Shown: piece after piece, positions 15,250 through 23,742 of the stretch
How positions within the stretch are numbered: position 1 is the stretch's first letter
Layout: the number at the start of each line of letters is the position of its first letter
Origin: Verrucomicrobiaceae bacterium UBA7681
GTDB lineage: Bacteria > Verrucomicrobiota > Verrucomicrobiia > Verrucomicrobiales > Verrucomicrobiaceae
Length of the DNA stretch: 59,593 nt
Assembly (NCBI GenBank): GCA_002482965.1
Contig: DLGZ01000080.1
Span: forward strand, 173,089-232,681
Direction: 5' to 3'
Notes under the pieces: generated by a model
The model's input: the letters and a program-made list of their open reading frames with translations, nothing else
The model's database searches: none
Told to the model about the DNA's origin: nothing
Made by a program: the position numbers and the translations under genes

Positions 15250-15742
15250 CGTGACGATCCAGGATTTCAAGCTGTCGGACTTCGCGGCGAAGATGTTCTT
15301 TGAGATGACCAGCTTGCAGGTCGGGTGTGAAGCGCCGGAGATCGAGGGCAAAGATGCCGACGGAGTGGACTTCAAGCTCAGCGACTACCGCGGCAAATAC
15401 GTCATCGTCATCTTTTGGGGAGGCTGGTGCCATGCCTGCCATGGCACGCTACCGCTGATGAACCAGGCCGCTGAACAGCTCAAAGACAAAAACGCCGTCG
15501 TGATCGGCGTGAACACCGACATCGAGACCGAGGCCAAAAAAGCCCTCGCCGATTACCACGTCAGCTTCCGCAACGTGCTCGACAACACCAGCAGCGGCCC
15601 CAACACCAGCAGCGGCCCCAACACCACGCTCTACAACCTGCGCAACTTTCCCACGCTTTATCTCATCGACCCCAAGGGTGTGATCGCGATCAAAAACGGG
15701 TCCCTGGACGCGATGGTGGCGCAAATCACCGCCGCAAAATAG
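15250..15742 (+). pseudogene. 5'-truncated duplicate of the TlpA-like gene
   Basis: From GTGACGATCCAGG onward this matches the last half of the 13247-14299 gene at high identity, including WGGWCHACH. The matching starts near residue 197 of the intact gene, so the signal peptide and helical half are missing. The frame is open from an ATG at 15209, which overlaps the divergent lipoprotein start, but that leader (MGGSLAAELVQCKH) is not a signal peptide. Differences between the copies are mostly synonymous and clustered, with long identical blocks between them. An 18-bp in-frame duplication distinguishes this copy. It is either a pseudogene or a cytoplasmic redoxin fragment. Confidence 0.75.
15584..15619 (+). 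repeat. 18-bp tandem duplication inside the TlpA duplicate
   Basis: Two adjacent copies of an 18-bp unit encode NTSSGP twice; the intact gene has it once. It is typical of replication slippage and keeps the frame. Confidence 0.85.
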
Positions 15743-15839
15743 GCGTGGGGAGGGGCTAAAGGCAGTCGTGGGAAGCCCATGTCCAAGGACGGAGACCTGA
15801 ACTTTTCGGCTCTCCAAATGGTTTAGAAGTATTAAAAAC

Positions 15840-15878
15840 TTGCCATTTCTATGAAAAACCATAAATATAAGGTATTAT
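15840..15878 (+). promoter_or_regulatory. AT-rich probable promoter region of the secretion operon
   Basis: An AT-rich island upstream of gspE contains TTGCCA (15840-15845), TAAATA (15862-15867, 16-bp spacing) and TATTAT (15873-15878). It is the only strongly AT-rich segment before the ten-gene secretion cluster, so a promoter here is likely. Which -10 element is used is uncertain. Confidence 0.4.
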
Positions 15879-15905
15879 AAGGCTGGATTTAGACAGTCAG
15901 TTCCC

Positions 15906-17675
15906 ATGCTTCCACTCATCGATCAGATCCTCAAAGACTCGGGTTGTGCCGATCTTCCTGCTGTACGGCAGGCGGTGGAGGAAGCGTGCTTCAATCAAAC
16001 CTCCTTTGTGGATGCCGTGCTGGATTGCGAGGGCGTGCGCGAGCGCGATTTCCTGGCCGCTCTGGCCAAGACTCTCAACCTGCCCTGGTGGGAGCCGAAG
16101 GACGAAGATCAACCGACAGAGCAGGGGATGCGTCGCATGCTGCCTGCAGAGATCGCCCTGCGCCATCGCTTGCTGCCCGTGTTCACTGAAGAAACGAAAA
16201 ACGATGACGGCTCGGAGACGGAGCGCACGTTACATATCGCCACCTTTGATCCCCTGAGCCTCATAGCACACCAGCGTGTGGCAGCGAGTCTGTCGATGCC
16301 GGTGGTCTGGCATGTCGGGCAGCGCACCCGTATTGTCGAAGGTCTGCAAAAGCTCTACGGCCTCGGCGCAGACACCTTTGAAAAGATCCTGCGCGGTCGT
16401 GCCGACTGGGGCGCGGAAGATTTGCGTGATGAAGTCACCGTGCTCGATGAACCCGAAGACGAAGAGGCATCAGTCGTGCGCTTCGTGAATCAAATCATCC
16501 GTCGTGGTCTCGAACAACGTGCCACGGACATCCACGTTGAGCCGCAGCAGGATCGCCTACGCATCCGCTACCGCATTGACGGCCGTCTCGAAGAACTGCC
16601 AGTGCCTGAGAACATCAAGTCGCTGCAAGCTTCCGTGATCGCTCGCCTCAAGATCATGGCGCGCCTCGACATCGCTGAAAAACGACTCCCACAAGATGGC
16701 CGCATCAATCTCGAACTCGACGGCCTCGGCATCGACGTTCGCGTAGCTACCATTCCATCGGTCGAAGGCGAAAGCATCAGCCTGCGTCTTCTCGCCCAGC
16801 AGCAGGTCACGGTGAACCGCCTTGGCCTCACCGAAAACATTCGTCCTGTCGTCGATGAACTGTTGAAGCTGCCCAACGGCATCATCCTCATCACCGGTCC
16901 TACCGGCAGTGGTAAATCAACCACGCTCTACGCCTTCCTCACCGATCTCAATCAAACGCACCGCCGCATCGTCACCATCGAAGATCCGGTGGAATACAAG
17001 ATGCCCGGCATCGTGCAGATCGCGGTGAAGCCCGAGATCGGCCTCACCTTCGGCACGGGACTGCGCAGCATTCTGCGCGGTGATCCCAACGTCGTGATGA
17101 TCGGGGAAATGCGCGACCTCGAAACCACCGAGATCGCCGTGCGTGCTGCACTCACCGGCCATCTCGTGTTTAGCACTCTACACACGAATGACGCCCTCGG
17201 TGGCATCACCCGTCTCATCGACATGGGCGTGGAGCCCTTCCTCGTCTCCAGCGCCGTCCGTGCCTTCTTCGCCCAGCGCCTCGTGCGCAAACTCTGCCCT
17301 GTTTGCAAAACACCCACAGAGGTGGAAGAGAGCTACCTGAAGTCCATCGGCTTTCCGTCTCATCTTTCCGGCAAGATCATGCGCTCAGTGGGCTGTGAGG
17401 CTTGCCGTGGCAGCGGCTTCCAGGGCCGTCTCTCCATCTATGAGGTCTGCCTCGTCACCCACGCGCTGCAGCATCTCATCAACAGCCGTGCCCATCCTGC
17501 CGAGTTTCACAAGCAGGCCATCAAGGATGGTTACATCCCCATGCGCGGCTACGGCTTTCAGAAAGTGCTCAGTGGCGAAACGACCATCGAAGAAGTCCTC
17601 AGCGTCACTGCTGCCAGTGACCGCAATCACGCCCCGCAGACGACCACCATGCCAACGTCTCGTTTAGCCGCCTAA
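15906..17675 (+). CDS. gspE: Type II secretion ATPase GspE
   Basis: Hexameric cytoplasmic ATPase that drives pseudopilus assembly. The 589-residue protein has the N1E/MshEN-like domain (1-150), then the N2 and C-terminal ATPase domains: Walker A GPTGSGKST (331-339), Asp box TIEDPVEY (357-364), Walker B VVMIGEMRD (396-404, the last part of the usual GEIRD form), and His box STLHTNDA (423-430). A zinc tetracysteine is present (CPVC 464-467, CEAC 497-500), as in GspE and PilB. First gene of a tight operon; the next start is 4 bases after its stop. PilB is the alternative, but the pseudopilin set that follows favours type II secretion. Confidence 0.93.
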   Translation: MLPLIDQILKDSGCADLPAVRQAVEEACFNQTSFVDAVLDCEGVRERDFLAALAKTLNLPWWEPKDEDQPTEQGMRRMLPAEIALRHRLLPVFTEETKNDDGSETERTLHIATFDPLSLIAHQRVAASLSMPVVWHVGQRTRIVEGLQKLYGLGADTFEKILRGRADWGAEDLRDEVTVLDEPEDEEASVVRFVNQIIRRGLEQRATDIHVEPQQDRLRIRYRIDGRLEELPVPENIKSLQASVIARLKIMARLDIAEKRLPQDGRINLELDGLGIDVRVATIPSVEGESISLRLLAQQQVTVNRLGLTENIRPVVDELLKLPNGIILITGPTGSGKSTTLYAFLTDLNQTHRRIVTIEDPVEYKMPGIVQIAVKPEIGLTFGTGLRSILRGDPNVVMIGEMRDLETTEIAVRAALTGHLVFSTLHTNDALGGITRLIDMGVEPFLVSSAVRAFFAQRLVRKLCPVCKTPTEVEESYLKSIGFPSHLSGKIMRSVGCEACRGSGFQGRLSIYEVCLVTHALQHLINSRAHPAEFHKQAIKDGYIPMRGYGFQKVLSGETTIEEVLSVTAASDRNHAPQTTTMPTSRLAA

Positions 17676-17679
17676 CCTC

Positions 17680-18927
17680 ATGCCCACCTTCGTTTACAGC
17701 GCCCAAGGTCCGTCCGGTCTCATCACCGGCGAACTGGCTGCGTCGGATCGTAGCGAAGCGTTCGCACTGCTGGGAAAAAAGAAAATTCAGCCCATCAAGT
17801 TGGAAGTCGCAGGTGAGAGCAAAACACCAATCGGCATGGCCAAGGCGAAGAAGAGCACGGCGGCGGCCGAAACGATTAAGGGCCCCATCAAGCTCAAGCT
17901 CCCGCAGGTGGTGCTCTTCATCGAAGAACTCTCCGATCTCGTCGGCGCTGGCATTCAGCTTGAGCCTGCACTCGCCACCATGGAGCGTCGCCGTGAACTT
18001 TCCGGCATCAAAACACTCGCCACCGTGCTGCGTGGCAAAGTGCGCGATGGCATGGCCTTCTCCAAAGCCATCGCAGCCACCAGCCCCAGCTTCGGCAAGC
18101 TCTTCTGCGCGCTCGTCTCGGCGGGTGAGGCCAGCGGCTCGCTGAGCCTCATCTTGAAACGTCAGGCGCAGTACATGCGCTCTCTGCAGGCGCTGAAGTC
18201 CAAGGTGCTCTCCGCGCTGCTTTATCCCGCGTTCCTCATCGTCGCTGCCGTTTCTGTCACGCTGCTGTTCGTCGTTTATCTCATTCCAAAACTCACGGAG
18301 ATGCTCGATTCGACCGGTGGCTCGCTGCCATTCGCCGCGCAGATCATCCTGAAGATCAGCGACACCTTCAAGGCCACCTGGTGGATGCTCATTCTCGGTG
18401 GCATCGCCGCCTACATTCTCGGCAAGTCGTGGATCTCACGTCCTGAGTCGGCCATTCCATGGGCACGCTTCAAGCTGCGCATTCCGCTCTTCGGCGGCAT
18501 CTTCCGCGCACGCTTCTACGTCCAGTTTTTGGAAACGATGGCCAACCTGCTCGGCAACGGCCTCACCATGGTGCAGGCCATGCAGCTCACACATCAGGCC
18601 ACGGACAATCCCTACCTGCAGCAGGAATTCGAAAGCGTCATGCGCAACGTGGGCGAAGGCGTCGCGCTTTCCCGTGCGCTCGACCGCAGTGCGCAGTTTC
18701 CTCCATTGCTCATCGACATGGTGAACGTGGGCGAGCAGACCGGCGACATGCCTGCCGCACTCGCACGCGCCGCCGAACGCTTCGACCGTGAACTCAGCAA
18801 GAAGATCGACACACTCGCAGCGCTCATCCAGCCCCTCATTGTCTGCCTCATGGCCGGCATGGTCGGCCTCATGGCCTACCTCATGATGACCACCATCTTC
18901 CAGACCATTTCCAGCATCAACAAATAG
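17680..18927 (+). CDS. gspF: Type II secretion inner-membrane protein GspF
   Basis: A 415-residue polytopic platform protein of the assembly complex. Two GspF repeats, each beginning with a helical cytoplasmic domain (VVLFIEELSDLVGAGIQLEPAL and FYVQFLETMANLLGNGLTM), are separated by membrane helices near residues 185-210 and 235-255. A last helix is near 385-410 (LIVCLMAGMVGLMAYLMM). The N-terminal beta domain starts TFVYSAQGPSG, typical of the family. Lies between gspE and gspG. Confidence 0.93.
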   Translation: MPTFVYSAQGPSGLITGELAASDRSEAFALLGKKKIQPIKLEVAGESKTPIGMAKAKKSTAAAETIKGPIKLKLPQVVLFIEELSDLVGAGIQLEPALATMERRRELSGIKTLATVLRGKVRDGMAFSKAIAATSPSFGKLFCALVSAGEASGSLSLILKRQAQYMRSLQALKSKVLSALLYPAFLIVAAVSVTLLFVVYLIPKLTEMLDSTGGSLPFAAQIILKISDTFKATWWMLILGGIAAYILGKSWISRPESAIPWARFKLRIPLFGGIFRARFYVQFLETMANLLGNGLTMVQAMQLTHQATDNPYLQQEFESVMRNVGEGVALSRALDRSAQFPPLLIDMVNVGEQTGDMPAALARAAERFDRELSKKIDTLAALIQPLIVCLMAGMVGLMAYLMMTTIFQTISSINK

Positions 18928-18953
18928 CGCCCAGTTCTCATCCACACATCCTC

Positions 18954-19391
18954 ATGAAACAGACACAAACCCAACCACGCCTCCCGACGTCCGGCTTTAC
19001 CCTCGTCGAGATGATCCTCGTGCTAGCCATCGTTGCGCTTCTGGTAGGCGCTGCCATCGTCAATTTCGGCGGTGTACTTGAAGGCGGCAAAAAAACCACC
19101 GCCAAAGGCAACATCAGCAGCATCGGTTCGGCGCTGCGTGCCTATGAAGTGGACAACATGTTCCTGCCCACCACCGAGCAAGGCCTCTCCGCTCTGGTGG
19201 AAAAACCCGCGAGCCGCCCCGCTCCGCAAAGCTGGAGTCCGAAGCTCAAAAAGCTGCCCATCGATCCTTGGGGCAACCCCTACCACTACCGTCGCCCAGG
19301 TGTCAAAGACAAGACCGGATTCGATCTCTATTCCTCCGGCCCTGACGGCGTGGCTGAAAATGCCGACGACATCGGTAGCTGGGATCAATAA
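18954..19391 (+). CDS. gspG: Major pseudopilin GspG
   Basis: A 145-residue major subunit of the type II pseudopilus. Class III signal: basic leader, then cleavage before Phe in SGFTLVEMILVLAIVALLVG, with Glu5 present. The C-terminal fold has the hallmark DPWGNPYHYRRPG and SSGPDG with a following ADDI, the calcium-binding loop of GspG. Translation begins 27 bases after gspF. Confidence 0.93.
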   Translation: MKQTQTQPRLPTSGFTLVEMILVLAIVALLVGAAIVNFGGVLEGGKKTTAKGNISSIGSALRAYEVDNMFLPTTEQGLSALVEKPASRPAPQSWSPKLKKLPIDPWGNPYHYRRPGVKDKTGFDLYSSGPDGVAENADDIGSWDQ

Positions 19392-19403
19392 TAACCAATC
19401 TGA

Positions 19404-19904
19404 ATGACGACCTGCAAGTCCATCACAAAGACCATGCAAACCACGCTGAATCCTCAGCGTGGCTCTCGTCGTTCTCACTCCTCAGGCTTCACCCTGCTGG
19501 AGATCATCGTCGCTATGTCGCTCACTTTGCTCATCATCGGCATTGCCACCGTCAGCATCTCCGGTGTGCGCGCCGAAGACAAACTGCGTCGCGCGGCAGC
19601 TATGATCGAAACCACCGCCCGGCAAAACATGCTGCAGGCGCTCAACAGCCAGCAGACAGTACGCATGGAGCTTTCCGCCGGTGCGTTTGGCACGAGCGAT
19701 GAATTCAGCGGTATGCTCCAGGTGCGCCGCGTGGGGGAGAAAGTTTTCCGCAAGCCGAGTCGCGGTGAAGCCTGGGAGTTCAGCCCCAGCGGCATCTGCG
19801 AACCCATCGAGGTTCGCATCAGCGGTCCGGCGGGCCTGATCGAAATCGCTTTCGATCCGCTCACTGCGTGTGCGAAACGCAAATCCATTCAGGTCAAAGG
19901 ATGA
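19404..19904 (+). CDS. gspH: Minor pseudopilin GspH-like
   Basis: A 166-residue pseudopilin with leader cleavage in SSGFTLLEIIVAMSLTLL and a C-terminal GspH/FimT-like domain (VRAEDKLRRAAAMIETTARQ). The long 27-residue leader could start at ATG 19404 or at the internal ATG 19434 (MQTTLNPQRG). Its TGA overlaps the gspI ATG by four bases. Position after gspG matches the standard gsp order. Confidence 0.8.
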   Translation: MTTCKSITKTMQTTLNPQRGSRRSHSSGFTLLEIIVAMSLTLLIIGIATVSISGVRAEDKLRRAAAMIETTARQNMLQALNSQQTVRMELSAGAFGTSDEFSGMLQVRRVGEKVFRKPSRGEAWEFSPSGICEPIEVRISGPAGLIEIAFDPLTACAKRKSIQVKG

Positions 19905-20314
19905 AACACACACGCACATCATCCTCCGCCTCGGGTTTCGCCTTGCTCGAAATCATTCTCGCCCTCGCGTTGTTTTCTTTCGTTGCCGTCAGCATGACGC
20001 AGGCGATCGAGCAGATCGCGAAGGCCTCCACCTCCGCACGTCAGGAGGCGCAGGTGCTGCGCGTGCTGGAGTCCGTGCTCGCCGAGGTGGCACACCAGCC
20101 TGAGTTCAAGGCCGCCAGCATTTCATTCAATCCTACCGCTGATCACATCGATGCCAGCGCCACGATCGAGAAGGTCAAACTCATCAACAAAGACAAGGTC
20201 GAACTCGACCACATGTTTCGCATCCGCGCCGAAGCATGGATCAATGACGGGCGCACGCGGCGCATGAAACGCAGCATGGAAACCTATGTGTATTCGCCCC
20301 ACAGTCCGATCTAA
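19901..20314 (+). CDS. gspI: Minor pseudopilin GspI-like
   Basis: A 137-residue protein with a type III leader (ASGFALLEIILALALFSFV) and a short periplasmic domain; in known systems GspI initiates the minor-pseudopilin tip. The ATG at 19901 overlaps the gspH stop as ATGA, which decides the start. Low-complexity polar region at the C-terminus (GRTRRMKRSMETYVYSP). Confidence 0.78.
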   Translation: MKHTRTSSSASGFALLEIILALALFSFVAVSMTQAIEQIAKASTSARQEAQVLRVLESVLAEVAHQPEFKAASISFNPTADHIDASATIEKVKLINKDKVELDHMFRIRAEAWINDGRTRRMKRSMETYVYSPHSPI

Positions 20315-20954
20315 GGCCGCATTCACGCTGCTCGAAGTCGTCATGGCCATGGCGCTCATCGGCTTCATCCTGAGCGCCGTCTATGGCGTGGCAAATGGTG
20401 CCCTGCAGTTGGGCAAATCCATGAGCACCGCACGCGTGGCCGAAACGCGCATCAGCAATTTCGTCACGCAGTGGCGTGATTATCTGGAAACCATGGATCC
20501 CGGCATCCAGCTCAGCGCCGGCTTGGAAAAGGTGGCGCGTGGTGCCTCGGGCAATCTGTTCATCACGGGAGGCCACATGCCATTCGCCTGGGAGCGTCAT
20601 TTGAAGCTCGCCGACGCCGTCGAGTTCGGTGTCGTGCGCAATCGTGAGACCAAAGACCTGAGCCTCGTCGTCCGTCATTTCAAACTCAACCCCAAGGCCC
20701 GCACATCGGACGAATACAATCTCATCGCCGAGTTGCCGATCCTCGATGGGCTCAAAGAAATGCAGTGGCAGTTCTATGAACCCGTGGAAAAAAAGTGGTT
20801 TACCAGTTGGGATCCAAAGAAGAACCCGCAGCCGCCCCTTTTCATGAAGCTCAAGTTTGCCTTCATCGCCGATCCACGTGAGCACGAGTACACCTTTTGG
20901 ATCGCGAATGACCTCGCTCAGATCAGCGTGCCGCAGGCACCCCCGCCGCAATGA
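20286..20954 (+). CDS. gspJ: Minor pseudopilin GspJ-like
   Basis: A 222-residue pseudopilin whose hydrophobic helix begins AAFTLLEVVMAMALIGFIL after a 12-residue leader. The beta-rich C-terminal domain (LPILDGLKEMQWQFYEP) fits GspJ. The start lies 29 bases inside gspI and the stop overlaps gspK, so the cluster is densely packed. Confidence 0.8.
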   Translation: MCIRPTVRSKAAFTLLEVVMAMALIGFILSAVYGVANGALQLGKSMSTARVAETRISNFVTQWRDYLETMDPGIQLSAGLEKVARGASGNLFITGGHMPFAWERHLKLADAVEFGVVRNRETKDLSLVVRHFKLNPKARTSDEYNLIAELPILDGLKEMQWQFYEPVEKKWFTSWDPKKNPQPPLFMKLKFAFIADPREHEYTFWIANDLAQISVPQAPPPQ

Positions 20955-21961
20955 CGCATGAAATTCCAGTAACCGAAGAAATGGCGAGTCGATCGACAAG
21001 ATCCGGCGGCTTCGTCATTCCGTCGTCATTGGCCCTTCGTCATTCGTCATTGCAGCGCGGCTCCGCGCTCATTGTGGTCTTCTGGATGATAGCGATTCTG
21101 GGTATGGTCATTTTTGCGGGAACGAAGGCGCTGCAGGGAGACTCCCAATACACACGCATGATGCGCGGACGCATTTTTGCCAAACGTTATGCGGAAATGG
21201 GCATCGAAGTCGCACGCCATCCGGTCATGCGGGAGGACGATCCGCTGCTGCACTTCAACGCGGATGACGGCGGCGGCTACAACGTCAAGCTCGTGGCCGA
21301 GGAGGCACGGCTGAACGCCAATCATCTCATCCAGACCGGCGACAAAGTGCTGCTGCGCCGCTTGTTCACGAGCTGGGGCTTCAAGCCTGAGTTTGTCTCC
21401 GCTTTGTGCGATGCTCTCAAAGACTGGGTCGATGCGGATGGCAATGTCAGCCTCAGCGGTGCCGAGAAGCGCGACTACGAAAAGATGGGTTTTGAAGGCA
21501 TGCCGTTCAATCGCCCTTTCAAAGAAGTCGAGGAGATGCTGCTGGTGCGCGGCATGGACATCGTCAACATCGAACGGCCCGACTGGCGCGAGTGGTTCAC
21601 CGTTTTTGGCGATGGCCGTGTGGATATCAATGACGCCCGTCCGGAGCTCATCGCGCTGCTGGCCGATCTGCCCATGGAGCGCATTCAGCCGCTGCTCACG
21701 CTGCGTGCCGGTCACGATGGCGCACTGCACACGCAGGATGACGTGAGACTCAGCAGCGTCCCACAGGTGGCGCAGCTCCTTGGGGTATTTCAGCCGCAGA
21801 TCGTCGCGCAACTTCAGCAATGGATTCAATTCGCCGGTCCCATCCGCCGCATCGAGAGCATCGGTTCTCTCGGTCCTCTGCAACGTAAACTCATCCTCAT
21901 CACGCAGGACGGCAAGGCCGTCTGGCGTGGTGAAATCCCCGCCCATGGCAAAGACACGTAA
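20951..21961 (+). CDS. gspK: Pseudopilus tip protein GspK-like
   Basis: A 336-residue protein of the GspK family: a hydrophobic helix (GSALIVVFWMIAILGMVIF) and a large C-terminal domain with the saposin-like/HhH region (INDARPELIALLADLP), as in GspK. The 38 residues before the helix are unusual and are encoded partly by a GTCATTCGTCATT-type repeat. ATG at 20951 overlaps the gspJ stop. An alternative start at the internal ATG 20981 (MASRSTRSGG) keeps the repeat. Confidence 0.82.
   Translation: MTHEIPVTEEMASRSTRSGGFVIPSSLALRHSSLQRGSALIVVFWMIAILGMVIFAGTKALQGDSQYTRMMRGRIFAKRYAEMGIEVARHPVMREDDPLLHFNADDGGGYNVKLVAEEARLNANHLIQTGDKVLLRRLFTSWGFKPEFVSALCDALKDWVDADGNVSLSGAEKRDYEKMGFEGMPFNRPFKEVEEMLLVRGMDIVNIERPDWREWFTVFGDGRVDINDARPELIALLADLPMERIQPLLTLRAGHDGALHTQDDVRLSSVPQVAQLLGVFQPQIVAQLQQWIQFAGPIRRIESIGSLGPLQRKLILITQDGKAVWRGEIPAHGKDT
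21011..21052. repeat. GTCATTCGTCATT-type repeat inside the gspK leader
   Basis: TTCGTCATTCCGTCGTCATT and CTTCGTCATTCGTCATTG lie within 42 bases and encode the peptide FVIPSSLALRHSSLQ. The same motif (reverse GAATGACGAATGA) occurs at 52859 and 56627, where it overlaps gene 3' ends. Confidence 0.75.
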
Positions 21962-23162
21962 TTCCCCCTGCGAGCTGCTGCTCCCCGGCGCACAAGTCTG
22001 GCAAAGCTGGATCGGTGCGGAGGGCGCTGCCTGCGTGCTCAATGCCGAACAAAGCGCCGAAGGTGCCAGATTTGGCAAAGTCGCACACCGCCGGGTGCTA
22101 GCACTTCCCGCCGTACATTTCTGGGCGCTGCCCGCCTGGCTCAAGGGGCAGCCCGAGCATCTGCGCAGCATGGGTCTGCTGCATCTTGAACGCATGGGCA
22201 TCAAGGCTGAGGACGAGGAGTCAGCCGTGCAAGTGAGCAACATGCAGGGGAAGGAAGGTGCCTATCTCACACGCATCCTCGCTCTCAAAGACTTGGCGAC
22301 GCCGCTCACCGACACCGCACGGCTGCCGGATGAAGTCACGCTGCACTCACTGTGTTATCCGATGGTGCAAAACAGCCTCACCATTTTCCGTGAGCTGGGT
22401 CGCCTCGTTGTCGCTATCACCAGCGGAGCACAGTTGATCTACTGCACTCCTCTGTCTGCGAACAAACTGGATGGCAATGCACTCGCGGAGCTCAACAACA
22501 TCTGCCTGCAGCTCGGTTTTCAGGGCGTGCTGGGACGTCTCGAAAGCATCGTGCTGTGGATTGATGAAGGCGATGTCACCCAGATCCAGCGCGTCACGGG
22601 TTTGACCGCCTACCGCTGCGACATGCCGGCACCGACGATGCCGGAGCGCGGCTCCAGTCTGCTCATGCCGCAGGATGTGATCTCTGAGCGTCAGAGCCAG
22701 ACCAGCCGGTCAAAGACACGCTTCATGGCGCTGGCGGCCGGGACGGTGATCGCTGCGGCGATTGCACTCGTCGCCACGCTTACCTCACTGGCTTTGCAGG
22801 AGCGCAATCTGCTGCGTGAAAAAGTCGCCGTTCTCACGCCGCGAGCTTCACGGGTCATGGATCACAAAAAGGCGTGGCAGGAGGTCGCGCCAGCCGTGGA
22901 TCCTACCACTTGGCCGCAGCAGATTTTGCTGCACCTCATGGAGCCTGAATCATCCAAGGAAGTTTCCATCACGCATTGGGAATGGACGCCGGAGCGCATG
23001 AACCTGCGTGGCCGCATGCCCAACGCAACCCTGGCCTTCGAATACACCCAGGCGCTCAAGTCCATCGAAGCGCTCGCTCCTTTCGCATTGAACGGACCAC
23101 CGCCAGCCTTTGCCAGCGACGGCAGTGCCAGCTTTGAGATGAAGGGAGGGCCGGGGGAATGA
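21945..23162 (+). CDS. gspL: GspL-like type II secretion assembly protein
   Basis: A 405-residue protein: an N-terminal cytoplasmic part (residues 1-250) with a degenerate actin-like pattern, a single membrane helix (FMALAAGTVIAAAIALVATLTS, about residue 265-285), then a periplasmic coiled and ferredoxin-like part. The layout matches GspL/PilM-PilN fusions that recruit GspE. Sequence similarity to proteobacterial GspL is weak, so the call leans on topology and position. ATG at 21945 overlaps the gspK stop by 17 bases. Confidence 0.65.
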   Translation: MAKTRNSPCELLLPGAQVWQSWIGAEGAACVLNAEQSAEGARFGKVAHRRVLALPAVHFWALPAWLKGQPEHLRSMGLLHLERMGIKAEDEESAVQVSNMQGKEGAYLTRILALKDLATPLTDTARLPDEVTLHSLCYPMVQNSLTIFRELGRLVVAITSGAQLIYCTPLSANKLDGNALAELNNICLQLGFQGVLGRLESIVLWIDEGDVTQIQRVTGLTAYRCDMPAPTMPERGSSLLMPQDVISERQSQTSRSKTRFMALAAGTVIAAAIALVATLTSLALQERNLLREKVAVLTPRASRVMDHKKAWQEVAPAVDPTTWPQQILLHLMEPESSKEVSITHWEWTPERMNLRGRMPNATLAFEYTQALKSIEALAPFALNGPPPAFASDGSASFEMKGGPGE

Positions 23163-23740
23163 AGAAGAGTGAGAAAGTGCTGCTCGGCGTCTTCGCCTTC
23201 CTGTTCCTCGCCATCATCGGCGGCGGCGGGCTCATGTATGCCTTCAACAACTACATGGCCATCCGCGAAGAGAACGACAGCCTGCGCGACCGCCTTGGTG
23301 AAATGAACCTCGCCGTCTCCCAGGGCGCTGACTGGGCGGACCGGTATGGGTGGGTCGAGGAGCACTGCCCGAACTTCACCAGCCGGCAGGAGGCATCAGC
23401 CAAGCTGCTTGAAGTCATCACCAGCCAGGCGGAAAAAATCGGCCTCAGCATCGGCGGCAAGGAATTCATCGAAGCCGCACGCGTCCTGGGGCCCGATGGT
23501 CTGCCGCTGGAGGAAAACCTCGGTTACTTTGACAAGGCCACGGTGAAGATCACGCTCGCCGGTGTTCAGGAGCAGGCACTCTTCACCTGGCTGCATACGC
23601 TTCAGCAGTCACAGAGCTTCATCGGCATCACCCGCATGCAGATCAATCCCAGCGGAACGAACAAGACCATCAATGCCGAGGTCGAGTTCACGCAGTTCTA
23701 CCGTGAGAAATCGGCGCCCAAGGTCAGCAAAGTGAACTAG
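23159..23740 (+). CDS. gspM: GspM/PilO-like assembly protein
   Basis: A 193-residue bitopic protein with a short basic cytoplasmic start, one membrane helix (VLLGVFAFLFLAIIGGGGL) and a periplasmic coiled-coil followed by a ferredoxin-like domain (residues 110-185), as in GspM/PilO. The ATG overlaps the gspL stop (ATGA), pairing it with GspL in the inner-membrane platform. Confidence 0.65.
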   Translation: MKKSEKVLLGVFAFLFLAIIGGGGLMYAFNNYMAIREENDSLRDRLGEMNLAVSQGADWADRYGWVEEHCPNFTSRQEASAKLLEVITSQAEKIGLSIGGKEFIEAARVLGPDGLPLEENLGYFDKATVKITLAGVQEQALFTWLHTLQQSQSFIGITRMQINPSGTNKTINAEVEFTQFYREKSAPKVSKVN

Positions 23741-23742
23741 CC

